Assembly: GCF_023634065.1 (NCBI RefSeq)
Contig: NZ_JALKCV010000011.1
Coordinates: 115,044 to 179,043 of the forward strand
From: Microbulbifer litoralis
Lineage (GTDB): Bacteria; Pseudomonadota; Gammaproteobacteria; Pseudomonadales; Cellvibrionaceae
Reading direction: 5' to 3'
DNA length: 64,000 nt
Shown here in pieces: positions 1-10,761 of the stretch. Position 1 is the stretch's first letter; each line of letters begins with the position of its first letter. Both the position numbers and the translations under genes were made by a program. The notes under the pieces are model-generated. The model was not told where the DNA came from. It saw only the letters and a program-made list of their open reading frames with translations, and did no database searches.

Positions 1-523
1 GGCCGTAGATTTCCTCCCACATGATCTCCACCTGCGGATTCGCCGGCGGCAGTGCCTGCAGCAATTGCTGGGGTGCGCGCTCACCGTTGATATAGAGCAC
101 GTTGTCCTTCAGCTCGATCTTGTCACCCGGCAGGCCGATCACCCGCTTGATGAAATAGGTTTCGTTCATGTGCGGCGGGAAGAACACCATCACATCGCCC
201 CGCTGCGGCTCGCCCAGGTCCACCACCTTGGTGCGGGATACCGGCAGGCGCAGCCCGTAGGCGTACTTGTTCACCAGGATAAAATCGCCCACCTGCAGCG
301 TCGGCACCATGGAGCGCGACGGAATCTGGAAGGGCTCCACCACAAAGGAACGCAGGATGAAGACGATCGCCAGTACCGGGAAAAACGACTTGGCGTACTC
401 AACCAGCACCGGCTCCGCGGTATCCGACTCGCGGCGGCGCGCGAGAAACAGGCTGTCCAGCAACCAGATGGCACCGGTGATCACCACCAGCCAGAGTAGT
501 ATCAGTGGGAAATTGATATCCAT
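1..523 (-). CDS. lepB: Signal peptidase I, C-terminal part outside the window
   Basis: Type I signal peptidase, which cleaves secretory signal peptides at the periplasmic face of the inner membrane. Translating the minus strand from the ATG at 523 gives an open frame to base 1. It holds two N-terminal hydrophobic segments (about residues 4-23 and 45-62), the catalytic serine in a PSRSM motif near residue 78, and the general-base lysine in YFIKRVIG near residue 132. The C-terminal part lies off the window, so the gene is truncated only by the edge. It lies downstream of lepA on the same strand, the usual order in gammaproteobacteria. A weak GAG about 6 bases upstream is the only ribosome-binding signal seen. 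Confidence 0.95.
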   Translation of the reverse strand, partial: MDINFPLILLWLVVITGAIWLLDSLFLARRRESDTAEPVLVEYAKSFFPVLAIVFILRSFVVEPFQIPSRSMVPTLQVGDFILVNKYAYGLRLPVSRTKVVDLGEPQRGDVMVFFPPHMNETYFIKRVIGLPGDKIELKDNVLYINGERAPQQLLQALPPANPQVEIMWEEIYG

Positions 524-534
524 GTTTTTCTCAA

Positions 535-615
535 TGATCAATTAACAATGATCAACCAACAAAGAACGTCCATCCATGATCCGCGAATGTGGATCACTGA
601 TCATTGCCCCATTGT

Positions 616-624
<9 letters not shown>
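535..624. repeat. Imperfect inverted repeat between lepA and lepB
   Basis: The left arm at 535-554 and the right arm at 598-624 are near reverse complements built on GATCAAT..ACAAT..GATCA. The right arm carries about eight extra bases. The repeat overlaps the lepA stop codon and may fold in the lepA-lepB transcript. No T-run follows, so a terminator role is not supported. Confidence 0.4.
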
Positions 625-2421
<1,797 letters not shown>

Positions 2422-2499
2422 GTGAGGGGTGAAATCCTTTGAAAATCAGTTTGTTAGCCGACAGGCATGCCGGCGACGTGGCGCAAGTCTATCAGGAAA

Positions 2500-2583
2500 A
2501 ATGCGGAATGATGAATGCGGAATGCGGAATGGCCCTCCGGGGCCGGGCGCAGGCTGCGCACCTATTCCACATTCCGCATTCCG
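2500..2583. repeat. GCGGAATG inverted repeat element (copy 1)
   Basis: Tandem GCGGAATG units at 2500-2532 face an inverted arm at 2564-2583; 2513-2524 pairs perfectly with 2570-2581. The first 25 bases (2500-2524) recur exactly at 37426-37450, so this is a dispersed intergenic element rather than a local hairpin. It lies between mucD and lepA. Confidence 0.7.
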
Positions 2584-2592
2584 AACCCCGCG

Positions 2593-3996
2593 TTAATCCT
2601 CGTCTATCTGGATGGTGCGGAAAGTCGGCTGGCCGGCGCGGAAGAAGCGGATCGGCAGCAACTCGCCCGCGGGCAGCGCGTCGACCACCCGCTCGTAGTC
2701 GTCCATATCGGCCACCTCATCAAAGCCCAGTTGGGCAATGATGTCGCCGCTGCGCAGCCCGGCCTGGGCGCCCGGCTTGCCGGGCACCACCTGCTTGACC
2801 AGCACGCCATCATCCACGCCCAGGCGCTGCTTCAGTTGGTCGGGGATCTCGCTGACCACCAGGCCCAGGCGGCCGCCGATGTCGGTGGACGGCCTGTCGT
2901 CGCCGGCCAGTTGGTGGGACTCGTCGCTACCGGGCAGGGCGCCGACGGTGACGCGCACCTTCTTGTTCTGCCCCTTGCGCATCAGGTCGACGGTGACTTC
3001 ACTGCCCGGGCGGGTGCGGCCGACCACGTGCGGGAGATCGCCCTGCTCGCGAATCTTGTGACCGTCGAAACGAGTGATGATATCGCCGGCCAGGATTCCG
3101 GCCTCAGCCGCCGGTGCCCCGGCCTCCACCTGCGCCACCAGTGCTCCGTGGGGCTTGTTCAGGCCCATGGCGCGGGCGAGGTTCAGGTCCACATCCTGGA
3201 TGCCGACCCCCAGCCAGCCGCGGTCCACCCGGCCCTTCTCCTTCAACTGGGCCACCACGTCGCGGGCCAGGCTGGCGGGCACGGCGAAGGACAGGCCGAT
3301 GGAGCCGCCGCTGCGGGTATAGATCTGCGAGTTGATCCCCACGACTTCGCCGTTCAGGTTGAACAGCGGACCGCCGGAGTTGCCCGGGTTGATGGCCACG
3401 TCCGTCTGGATAAAGGGTACGTAGTTCTCGCGACTCTCGTTCGGGATACTGCGGCCCATGGCACTGACGATACCGGCACTGGCCGAGTAGTCGAGACCGA
3501 ACGGCGAGCCGATGGCCACCACCCACTCACCGACCTTGAGGTCGTCGGAATCGCCCCACTTCAGCGACGGCAGGTCCTCGGCATCGATTTTCAACAGCGC
3601 CAAGTCGGAGCTGTCGTCGGTGCCGATTACCTGTGCCTTGAACTCGCGGCGATCGGTCAGCGTCACGGTGACCTCGTCGGCCCCGTCCACCACGTGGTTG
3701 TTGGTCACCACATAGCCGTCGTCGGAGATGATGAAGCCGGAGCCCATACTGGCTACCGGGCGCTGCTCGCGGCGGCGCGGTTCCAGCAGGTGGCGGAAGA
3801 TATCCGGAATTTCCTGGCCGTACTGGGGCGGTATGCCACCGCGGGAGGCCTGGCGGCGATCCGTGGTATTGATTTTTACCACTGCCGGGGAGTTCTGCTC
3901 AATCAGATCGGTCAGCTCGGGCAATCCCCGTGCGCACGCGGATGCCGATATCAAAAGGCAGAGAGTCAACACAAACTGTGTACAACGTGTAACCAT
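2593..3996 (-). CDS. mucD: Periplasmic serine protease/chaperone of the DegP/MucD family
   Basis: HtrA-type protease that degrades misfolded envelope proteins and, in Pseudomonas, limits sigma-E (AlgU) activation. The 467-residue product has a signal peptide (residues 1-22) and a trypsin-like domain. The catalytic triad is visible as His101 (TNNHVVDG), Asp131 (SSDLALLKID) and Ser207 (NPGNSGGP). Two PDZ domains follow, at about 265-360 and 370-460. AAGGG lies about 10 bases before the ATG. In Pseudomonas this gene directly follows mucC; here mucC is about 18 kb away, although lepA and lepB still follow mucD. Confidence 0.96.
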   Translation of the reverse strand: MVTRCTQFVLTLCLLISASACARGLPELTDLIEQNSPAVVKINTTDRRQASRGGIPPQYGQEIPDIFRHLLEPRRREQRPVASMGSGFIISDDGYVVTNNHVVDGADEVTVTLTDRREFKAQVIGTDDSSDLALLKIDAEDLPSLKWGDSDDLKVGEWVVAIGSPFGLDYSASAGIVSAMGRSIPNESRENYVPFIQTDVAINPGNSGGPLFNLNGEVVGINSQIYTRSGGSIGLSFAVPASLARDVVAQLKEKGRVDRGWLGVGIQDVDLNLARAMGLNKPHGALVAQVEAGAPAAEAGILAGDIITRFDGHKIREQGDLPHVVGRTRPGSEVTVDLMRKGQNKKVRVTVGALPGSDESHQLAGDDRPSTDIGGRLGLVVSEIPDQLKQRLGVDDGVLVKQVVPGKPGAQAGLRSGDIIAQLGFDEVADMDDYERVVDALPAGELLPIRFFRAGQPTFRTIQIDED

Positions 3997-4244
3997 CGGT
4001 TTGTTACCCTTATTGATCCCTTCTAATATGCAATTGAAGAATTCATGACTGGAGCGGGCCCCGAAATACGGACAACCGCACTGTGGAGGCTCCCACTAAA
4101 CAGTTAGTGGCGATCTGGCCACGAAAGTTCTCCCGCCCAGTGTAAAACAATGTTAAGAAGCTCCCGGAACCGATGTCCAGCAGATCTCGCGGCCTGCGGG
4201 ACACACACGGAAAAACGGCGGCCCCGAAACGCCCGGAGATCGAG

Positions 4245-4949
4245 ATGGCGACACTGCGACCCCGCACCGAACGCGGCCATTTTTGCCACCCCCAATTGCA
4301 GTACGGGCGATCGCAGCTCGGTGCTCCCCTGCTCTACTTCCCCGCCCAGTGCGGCGACGACCACGGCCTGGTGATGGCCGGCACCCACGGCGACGAGTCG
4401 GCCGCAGTGGTGGCCCTGTCCTGCGCCCTGCGCGCCCTGCCGGCGGAACGCCTGCGCCACCATGTGATACTGGCAGTAAACCCGGACGGCTGCCAGTTGG
4501 GGCTGCGCGCCAACGCCCGCGGCGTCGACCTGAACCGCAATTTCGCCACCGGCAACTGGCAGCCCGAGGGCACTGTCTACCGCTGGAACAGCGCCGCCGA
4601 GGAGCGCGACGTGCGGCTCGGCACCGGCAGCGAGGCCGGCTCGGAACCGGAAACACGGGCCCTCAGCCAGCTGATCGACGAACTGCAGCCACGCTGGACG
4701 GTCACGATCCACGAGCCGCTGGCCTGTGTCGAGGACCCGGACAACAGCGAACTGGGCGAGTGGCTGTCGCGCCGCCTGGCACTGCCGCTGGTCACCGATG
4801 TGGGTTATGCCACACCGGGCTCCTTCGGCACCTGGTGCTCGGAGCGCAAGCTGCCCTGCATCACGCTGGAATTCCCACCAGTATCGGCCGACGCCGCCAG
4901 TGAGGACTACCTGGAGACGCTGATCGAGTTGCTGGAACAGGACCGGTGA
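4245..4949 (+). CDS. mpaA: Murein tripeptide amidase MpaA (M14 metallopeptidase)
   Basis: MpaA removes meso-diaminopimelate from murein tripeptide during cell-wall recycling in the cytoplasm. The 234-residue product shows the M14 zinc ligands His48 and Glu51 (GTHGDE), His156 (VTIHEP) and catalytic Glu209 (ITLEFPP). It also has the family motifs NPDGCQLGLRAN, GVDLNRNF and RWNSAAEERD. I chose ATG 4245 over ATG 4173 because homology begins there (MATLRPRTERG, like the E. coli protein) and GGAG sits 8 bases upstream. It diverges from mucD. Its usual partner, the L-Ala-D/L-Glu epimerase, lies 2 kb away beyond a xylanase gene. Confidence 0.93.
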   Translation: MATLRPRTERGHFCHPQLQYGRSQLGAPLLYFPAQCGDDHGLVMAGTHGDESAAVVALSCALRALPAERLRHHVILAVNPDGCQLGLRANARGVDLNRNFATGNWQPEGTVYRWNSAAEERDVRLGTGSEAGSEPETRALSQLIDELQPRWTVTIHEPLACVEDPDNSELGEWLSRRLALPLVTDVGYATPGSFGTWCSERKLPCITLEFPPVSADAASEDYLETLIELLEQDR

Positions 4950-4981
4950 ATGACCTTCGCGGGAAAAATGCTTTCGCCCAT

Positions 4982-5018
4982 AAAAAAACAGCGCCCCTCT
5001 GTTTTGCAGGGGCGCTGT
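4982..5018 (-). terminator. Rho-independent terminator for the xylanase gene
   Basis: Perfect 11-bp stem (4988-4998 with 5008-5018, ACAGCGCCCCT) with a 9-base loop. Read on the minus strand, the stem is followed by a run of seven T. It lies 60 bases after the xylanase stop. On the plus strand no T-run follows, so it mainly serves the minus-strand gene. Confidence 0.85.
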
Positions 5019-5077
5019 CTCTCCTGGATATCCCCCAAGCCATTCAGGGGCTCCGGGGGAAAATCGTTACATCATTG

Positions 5078-6754
5078 TTACCGACCCAGGTAGTTCATCA
5101 GCCAGGTCATGGCCGGACGCGGGGTACCATTCTCCTGGATAAGGCCACTGCCGGTGACCCAGGTGCGATTGACCACATATCCCCACAGCGTGATCCCGGC
5201 CACCGATGAATGGTTGTAGAACAGGGGGAATTGCGCCTGCATGATCTGCAACTGCAACTGATCATTGGTTTCCGCAACGTCATACTCGGAGACATAAATC
5301 GGCAGTCCCAACGCGGCCACCTGGTTCAGGTTGCTCTCCAGCTCCGCCACGGAAAAGCCCTCGAGACCGTGCGCCTGCACACCGATCGCATCCACCACCC
5401 CGGCGTTGACGGCGGGCGTGGCCATCTGGATAAACGCCTGGGTGTCCCAGCTCAGGACATTGTAGTCGTTCAGGATCAGGGTGGCGTTCGGGCAATACTG
5501 CCGCGCCAGTTGGAAAGACTCGATGATCCAGTCGTTACCAAAGGCGCTTTGCGCGTACTGTGCCGGCGCGTGACCCGGTGTGGCCTCGTTCACCACGTCG
5601 ATCATCGCCGTATCCGGGTAGCGCGTACAGAAGTCGCGAATCCACTCCTCGATTTCCGCCCGCTGCTCGGCGGGACTGAGCCCTCCGATCCAGCCCGGGG
5701 CCTGGCTGCCCCACACCAGGGTATGCGCCTTGAACGGGATGTTGTTTTGCTGGGCGTAATCGTACACCGCATCCAGGGGGCCCCAGTTGTAGACATCCCG
5801 GGTGCCCTCCACGGAGCCCCATTTGCCTTCATTCTCAGGCGTAATCTGGTCCCAGTACTGAATGAAGTCGGACCGGACCTGGCCTCCGGTGGTGATATTG
5901 CCCACGTGGAAACCGGGCAGAGTACCGCCACTGGAGCTGCTGCTCGAGCTGCTACTGGACGAGGAGCCCGATCCGGAGACAGGACCGAAATTGATCAGGC
6001 CGTTGCAGTGCAGCCACTCGCTGAATGAACCTCCACCGCAGGAACCATCCCAGGCGCCGGTGTTCTCGCTCTGGTCCTCGGCCTGGCGGATATCGCCGTT
6101 GACCTGTATGTAATCCACCTGGACGTCGGCGTCGTCGTTGTCGTTGGTGAACTCCACCGTGACCTCACCGCCCAGATCCGTGGTCGCCGAGTAATCCATC
6201 ATGGCAGTGGTCAGCGTCCAGGTCTGCACCGGGGTGCCACCCACCGCCAGAGTGATGGATTCGGTGCCGGTGGTGCCAATCGCGCGCACCAGGATGGTAT
6301 TGGTTCCACCGCCGGAACTGGAGGAGCTCGAGGAACTGCCGGAACTCGAAGAGCTACTGGAGGAGGAGCTGCCGCCCCCCGGACCGCCATTGCCGGAACA
6401 GCTGGGCATACTGAAGCTACCGTCGTGTGTTCCCTGGAAGCCGAAAGTGGCGCTCTGCCCCGGCGCCAGGCTGCCATTCCAGCCGCAGCAGTTGCTGAAC
6501 GAGGGCGTCACGGTATCGCCGCCGCTCTCGACAACATTCCAGCTGCTGGTGACATTGGCCGGCTCGCCGAAGTCGAGCTGCACTGTCCAGCCATCGATAC
6601 TGGCCGGGCCGTCATTGGTCACCGTTACGTCCAACTGGTAGCCGCTGCCCCAGACATTCGAAGCCACGCTACAGCTGTATGAAGCAAACGCCTGCGCCGC
6701 CGATAGAATGCCGGCCAGCAACAGGGTAAACCTGATTAGGACTTTCATTAGCAT
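5078..6754 (-). CDS. Secreted endo-1,4-beta-xylanase, CBM2-CBM60-GH10
   Basis: Modular GH10 xylanase that cleaves the beta-1,4-xylan backbone outside the cell. Residue layout: signal peptide 1-25; family 2 carbohydrate-binding module about 26-120; Ser-rich linker 129-150; a CBM60/36-like module with Asp/Asn-rich loops about 152-258; second poly-Ser linker 262-277; GH10 barrel 280-558. Catalytic residues are visible as acid/base Glu390 (DVVNEA) and nucleophile Glu490 (YVSEYD). Two starts, ATG 6754 and ATG 6748, share one GGGAG and cannot be separated. A perfect palindrome about 95 bases upstream is the likely operator. The gene splits mpaA from the dipeptide epimerase. Confidence 0.93.
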   Translation of the reverse strand: MLMKVLIRFTLLLAGILSAAQAFASYSCSVASNVWGSGYQLDVTVTNDGPASIDGWTVQLDFGEPANVTSSWNVVESGGDTVTPSFSNCCGWNGSLAPGQSATFGFQGTHDGSFSMPSCSGNGGPGGGSSSSSSSSSSGSSSSSSSSGGGTNTILVRAIGTTGTESITLAVGGTPVQTWTLTTAMMDYSATTDLGGEVTVEFTNDNDDADVQVDYIQVNGDIRQAEDQSENTGAWDGSCGGGSFSEWLHCNGLINFGPVSGSGSSSSSSSSSSSSGGTLPGFHVGNITTGGQVRSDFIQYWDQITPENEGKWGSVEGTRDVYNWGPLDAVYDYAQQNNIPFKAHTLVWGSQAPGWIGGLSPAEQRAEIEEWIRDFCTRYPDTAMIDVVNEATPGHAPAQYAQSAFGNDWIIESFQLARQYCPNATLILNDYNVLSWDTQAFIQMATPAVNAGVVDAIGVQAHGLEGFSVAELESNLNQVAALGLPIYVSEYDVAETNDQLQLQIMQAQFPLFYNHSSVAGITLWGYVVNRTWVTGSGLIQENGTPRPAMTWLMNYLGR

Positions 6755-6847
6755 GTTTCTCCCATCTATTTATATTATTAATCCATAAAGTGACAGCGCT
6801 ACCCGCCGTCGAACGACCCGCACCACGACAGGTCGCCAGCCATAATA

Positions 6848-6865
6848 ATTGGTAGCGCTACCAAT
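6848..6865. promoter_or_regulatory. 18-bp perfect palindrome, probable LacI-family operator
   Basis: ATTGGTAGCGCTACCAAT is a perfect palindrome with the central CG typical of LacI-type operators that control glycan-use genes in marine gammaproteobacteria. A partial second site, AGCGCTACC, occurs near 6794. It lies upstream of the xylanase start. No lacI-type gene is in the window, so a distant regulator would be needed. Confidence 0.7.
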
Positions 6866-6970
6866 CAATCTGATTACGATATGAGAAGACTGTCAACCGG
6901 GGAGCACCGGGCAAGGCCAGACTTGTGTTAGCGTTATCTTTTTTTGGCAGTGAATTTCTCGGACCGGCCG

Positions 6971-7936
6971 CTAATGCCCGGCGGCGGCACTGTCCCAGTA
7001 GACCCGACCGGCAACGAAGCGCAGTGGCGGCTCGACGTCCTTCGCCAACCAGGTGGGGCCATCCAGGTCGAGAAAGCGCACCTTTTCCCCCAGCGGCCAG
7101 GCCGCCCGTATCGCCCGCGACGTGCACAGCATACAACCCAGCATCAGTTCGAACCCTTGCGCCCGCCCCGCTTCGGCCAGCGCCAGGGCCTCGGTGATAC
7201 CGCCGGTCTTGTCGAGCTTGATATTCAACATCTCGTAGCGGCCCCGCAGTCGCGGCAGGTCCGCGCGGGTATGGCAGCTCTCGTCGGCGCAGATTGGCAG
7301 CGGGTGGGCAAAGGTTTCCAGAAACTGGTCGCCATCCGCCGGCAACGGCTGCTCCAGCATCGACACACCCCGGTCCCGCAGGAACCGACAGCGCGCCTCC
7401 AGGCCCCGCGCCGCCCAGGATTCGTTGGCGTCGATCACCAGTTGGGCACCGGGCGCGGCATCGCGCACCGCGGCGACCCGCTCGCACACCAGCCGGTCGT
7501 CCAGCTTCAGCTTGAGCACTCCTACCCCCGCGGCCACTGCCTCGGCAGCGGCCACAGCCATGGCCTCCGGGCTATCGATGACCAGAGTCTGTACCGTAGG
7601 CAGCGACCCGGGACCGGTAAAAACAGCTCCCCGGCACTTGGACTCCCAGTCCACCAGGGCGCAGTCCAATGCGTTGCGCGCGGCGCCCGCGGGCATCCAT
7701 TGCTGTAGCTGCGCCCGCGTCACCCCCCGGGCCACCTGCGCCAGCACCGGCTCCAGCTGCGCGATAACCGACGCCGGGCTCTCACCGTAGCGGGCATAGG
7801 GGGTGCACTCGCCGATCCCGGCAACGCCCTGGCCCGCCACTTCGACCACCACGACTTCCGCCTCGCTGCGGGCGCCGCGGGAGATCACGAAAGAGGTGCG
7901 CAGGGGCCAGTTCTCCGCGTAACAACGGGCCTGCAT
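6971..7936 (-). CDS. L-Ala-D/L-Glu (dipeptide) epimerase, enolase superfamily
   Basis: Converts L-Ala-D-Glu from murein recycling to L-Ala-L-Glu so that it can be hydrolysed and reused. The 321-residue product has the muconate-lactonizing subgroup signature: the KxK pair Lys142/Lys144 (LKLKLDD), metal ligands Asp169 (VIDANESW), Glu195 (EQPLP) and Asp218 (ADES), and Lys240 in NIKLDKTGG. I chose ATG 7936, preceded by GGAGAG, over the upstream ATG at 8008. It functionally pairs with mpaA, from which it is separated by the xylanase. Substrate assignment within the superfamily is by motif and context. Confidence 0.85.
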   Translation of the reverse strand: MQARCYAENWPLRTSFVISRGARSEAEVVVVEVAGQGVAGIGECTPYARYGESPASVIAQLEPVLAQVARGVTRAQLQQWMPAGAARNALDCALVDWESKCRGAVFTGPGSLPTVQTLVIDSPEAMAVAAAEAVAAGVGVLKLKLDDRLVCERVAAVRDAAPGAQLVIDANESWAARGLEARCRFLRDRGVSMLEQPLPADGDQFLETFAHPLPICADESCHTRADLPRLRGRYEMLNIKLDKTGGITEALALAEAGRAQGFELMLGCMLCTSRAIRAAWPLGEKVRFLDLDGPTWLAKDVEPPLRFVAGRVYWDSAAAGH

Positions 7937-8108
7937 AGACGTCTCTCCAGTCGACTGGAGATCATAGTGTAGATTGGGGTGCGCGCCGCGACCGATCTGG
8001 AGCGGCAACGCTGAGCAGGCCGGGACCGGAAAAGCCGCTATTGTCGGGCATTGAGCGTGGTCAATAATGAAGGGGCCAAAAGCGAATGCGCCGCTCTGGA
8101 AAGACTCC

Positions 8109-9233
8109 TCACCCGAGCAGGGAAAGAGAGGTGTGAGGCGCCCTATCGGAAGGCCCTACAGTCGTGTCTTGCAAGTTCCCGTTGCCATGTACAAACCCGC
8201 GGCCCAAACTGCGCAACCACTCGAAAACCAGCAGGCATGCCCCCACGGCACCGGTGGCCGCCAGCAGTCCAAGGGTCCCCAGCGCGGCCCTCTCGGCGTA
8301 ACAAGTCCAAGCCAATTGGACTACACAAAGAAGTGCAACGACAAGAAGCGTCAATTTTCGGTCGATCAAGGCGACAATGAATACTCCCAGGGGCGCACCG
8401 AGAATCACCACTGGCGCAGCAGCGAGCCAGTTTCCATACACTTCTGGGTGCCAATCACCTATGACGCTCTTTACCACCACGCCAACCAAGGAATTAAACG
8501 CCATAATCACCACCGAAGTCGGAATGGCGATTTTCAGGTCCACACGGCTAAACAGTACAAGTGCAGCATAGATCACCATATCGATCCCTACTCCGGTAAT
8601 CGCCACCGCAAAAGCCCCTGCCAGCGCCCCCAAAACCAAACCAATCCGGAAGTCCCTCGCCGGGTGCAGACTGCCATTGCCCGTATGGCTGATAATTTCC
8701 CGAAGACGATACAAATGCAGGATACCGAAGCTTCCCCAAACTACAGCGAAAGCCAGCTTGATCCACAATTCAGGAACCAGTGGTGCAATAAACTGAATAC
8801 CCAGAGGAGTCCCCAACAGGGAGCCCCATATTGCCCCTTTCAACATGGAGCCGGCCATCGGTTGTCGCCTCGCAAACAAAAAGAAGCTTGCACTAACCAT
8901 ACCGATGGCCTGTACCGCGAAACTGAAATCCCGTCCAAGGCTCGCCGGTGTATCGAACAGCAATACCAATACCGGGAAGCCCACGGTTCCTCCACCCATA
9001 GGCGTAGATCCTGCCGCGTAACTGCCCAGAGCCATCGCGACTGCCATCGGCCAATGTTCTTTTACCTGCGTCCAGTTGCCCAAGACAAAAACCAGAAATA
9101 CCCAGACTGCATAGAAAGCAACCAACCAAGCCCCCCACAGCAATATTCCCCTTAATATAGGCCTCCGGTCTCTCGTCACCAGCGAAATAGAGTCACGGGC
9201 TCGAGTAGTCGCTCCAGTTAACATAGAGGTCAT
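8109..9233 (-). CDS. TauE/SafE-family membrane permease
   Basis: About 374 residues with eight or nine hydrophobic segments. The two TauE/SafE half-repeats are visible, with GGGTVGFPVLVLLFD in the first and AITGVGIDMVIYAALVLF in the second. Members export sulfite, sulfonates or other small organic anions across the inner membrane; the substrate here is unknown. It starts 24 bases after the last P450 of the AT-rich operon, on the same strand, so it may be its last gene. Its GC content (about 56-58% by eye) is higher than that of the P450s. ATG 9233 is preferred (AGAGA 6 bases upstream); a TTG at 9251 and an ATG at 9224 are alternatives. Confidence 0.82.
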   Translation of the reverse strand: MTSMLTGATTRARDSISLVTRDRRPILRGILLWGAWLVAFYAVWVFLVFVLGNWTQVKEHWPMAVAMALGSYAAGSTPMGGGTVGFPVLVLLFDTPASLGRDFSFAVQAIGMVSASFFLFARRQPMAGSMLKGAIWGSLLGTPLGIQFIAPLVPELWIKLAFAVVWGSFGILHLYRLREIISHTGNGSLHPARDFRIGLVLGALAGAFAVAITGVGIDMVIYAALVLFSRVDLKIAIPTSVVIMAFNSLVGVVVKSVIGDWHPEVYGNWLAAAPVVILGAPLGVFIVALIDRKLTLLVVALLCVVQLAWTCYAERAALGTLGLLAATGAVGACLLVFEWLRSLGRGFVHGNGNLQDTTVGPSDRAPHTSLSLLG

Positions 9234-9257
9234 AGCCTTTCTCTTATACAATGCTAT

Positions 9258-10727
9258 TTATCTTCGTGGTGTAGCCACTATACGGCAGTCTTTCAAAACC
9301 CTCAGCATACCTGGCCGCACCTCACTGGTATCACCTTTTTCAGGAAACGAGAAGTCAAATTGATACAACAACTGGGCCAGAACCAAAAATATCTGCATTC
9401 TTCCTATATGCTCGCCAATACATCGGCGGGCCCCAATACCAAAAGGAAAAAATTTATTCTGCTGCTCCTTTCGAAAATTTCCAGAAGAGTCAATAAATCT
9501 CTTTGGATCAAACGACTCCGGATCCGGCCAGGCAACAGGATCTCGAGTGACGCTATGATAGTTTATTATTATCGGTGTATCTTTACCTATAAAGAAGCCA
9601 TTAATCACGGTATCCTTTCCTGTACGATAATGAACAGCCGGGATAATAAAAATTGGGATGTGTCGTAATACTTCACATATAAATGCCTGCATGTACGGCA
9701 GCTTACTTCTGTCCGACATTTTCGGGGGCCCAGACAGGGTAGAGTCCATCTCACTCTGCAGTTCCTTTTGAACATCAGGATATTTCATTAAATAATACAG
9801 CATCCAGAGTGAAGCAGAGGAAGAAAGGGTAACCCCCGAACCAATAAACTGGTTTAAAGATCCATTGACAACATCGTCATAATTAAGACCTAGATTTTTT
9901 CGCTCCTCAGTGTCGAGTTGAAAGTATGCCTTCAATAGATGATCACAAATGTCACGCAACCTGCCTGGAGAGTAGGTCCTTTTCCTTTCCTTCGAGTTTA
10001 GGTCTATATATGCGGTCAGTCCACTGAGGTTCTTTATTGCCCCTAAAATATTACGGACCCTGAAAGCAAAAAAAATCAGTTTAAAAAATCTGGGAAGCAA
10101 GCCGAAATTAATTGCATTCATCACATTGTTTGGCATGGTGCCTCTGGCATCGACATCAAATCCATGCTTATCATTTTCGCTGCATCTACGACCAAATGCC
10201 ATCCTTTGCATAAAACTCAGGTTAACATAAGCCAAAAGATATGCCGGATTAAAAGCTATGCCTTGATTCTTTCTCATGCCCTGTGCCAACTCATTTACTT
10301 CCTCTAAATACCACCTTTCTATTTCTCCAGACTTACTTGAAAAGTAGTTTCTTATTGCCGTGATAAATATATGCCTGTGTTTCATCCAGCTTTCACCACT
10401 TTTCAACTCCATGAAATGGCGCTGAGGATACTGCTTCATAATATCAAACTCTGCCCTATGCATAAAAACATCATCTTGGTCAAGCAATGCATAATTGACA
10501 GTATTAAGACCGTTTAGAACAACGATATCTCCTTCACTGACTTTTAGTCGATAAACATCTCCATATGTATCAGCCAGCTTATTAAGCTTTATATGCATAT
10601 CCTGACTAACAAATGGAGATAAATTGCTAAATGACAGTCTAGACGGACCCGGAGGGCAACTTCTATTCAGACGTCGCTTATCACGAGAATATGATATATC
10701 CCTATTAAAAATTTCATTTCGATACAT
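9258..10727 (-). CDS. Cytochrome P450 (copy A), eukaryote-like, non-canonical I-helix
   Basis: 489-residue haem monooxygenase-type protein. Seen: PGPS proline-rich start, ExxR in CEVLRH, DPKRF, and the haem-binding loop FFPFGIGARRCIGE. The sequence resembles animal CYP1/CYP2 proteins more than typical bacterial P450s but lacks their N-terminal membrane anchor, so it is probably cytosolic. In the I-helix (QFIGSGVTLSSSASLW), by-eye alignment to CYP1A puts Thr-Leu where Asp-Thr is usual. ATG 10727 is preferred over ATG 10733 because GGGG then sits 7 bases upstream. It is clearly paralogous to the P450 35 bases upstream. The proposed role is oxidative modification or coupling of a 4-hydroxybenzoate-derived phenol; this is inference. 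Confidence 0.93.
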   Translation of the reverse strand: MYRNEIFNRDISYSRDKRRLNRSCPPGPSRLSFSNLSPFVSQDMHIKLNKLADTYGDVYRLKVSEGDIVVLNGLNTVNYALLDQDDVFMHRAEFDIMKQYPQRHFMELKSGESWMKHRHIFITAIRNYFSSKSGEIERWYLEEVNELAQGMRKNQGIAFNPAYLLAYVNLSFMQRMAFGRRCSENDKHGFDVDARGTMPNNVMNAINFGLLPRFFKLIFFAFRVRNILGAIKNLSGLTAYIDLNSKERKRTYSPGRLRDICDHLLKAYFQLDTEERKNLGLNYDDVVNGSLNQFIGSGVTLSSSASLWMLYYLMKYPDVQKELQSEMDSTLSGPPKMSDRSKLPYMQAFICEVLRHIPIFIIPAVHYRTGKDTVINGFFIGKDTPIIINYHSVTRDPVAWPDPESFDPKRFIDSSGNFRKEQQNKFFPFGIGARRCIGEHIGRMQIFLVLAQLLYQFDFSFPEKGDTSEVRPGMLRVLKDCRIVATPRR

Positions 10728-10761
10728 CTTCATGCCCCCAAAAATGTGTTAATTATAAATA

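Noticed and set aside
271..474. Short minus-strand frame inside lepB
   Set aside because: The real lepB frame, with catalytic Ser and Lys, reads through the same bases in another frame and runs off the window edge.
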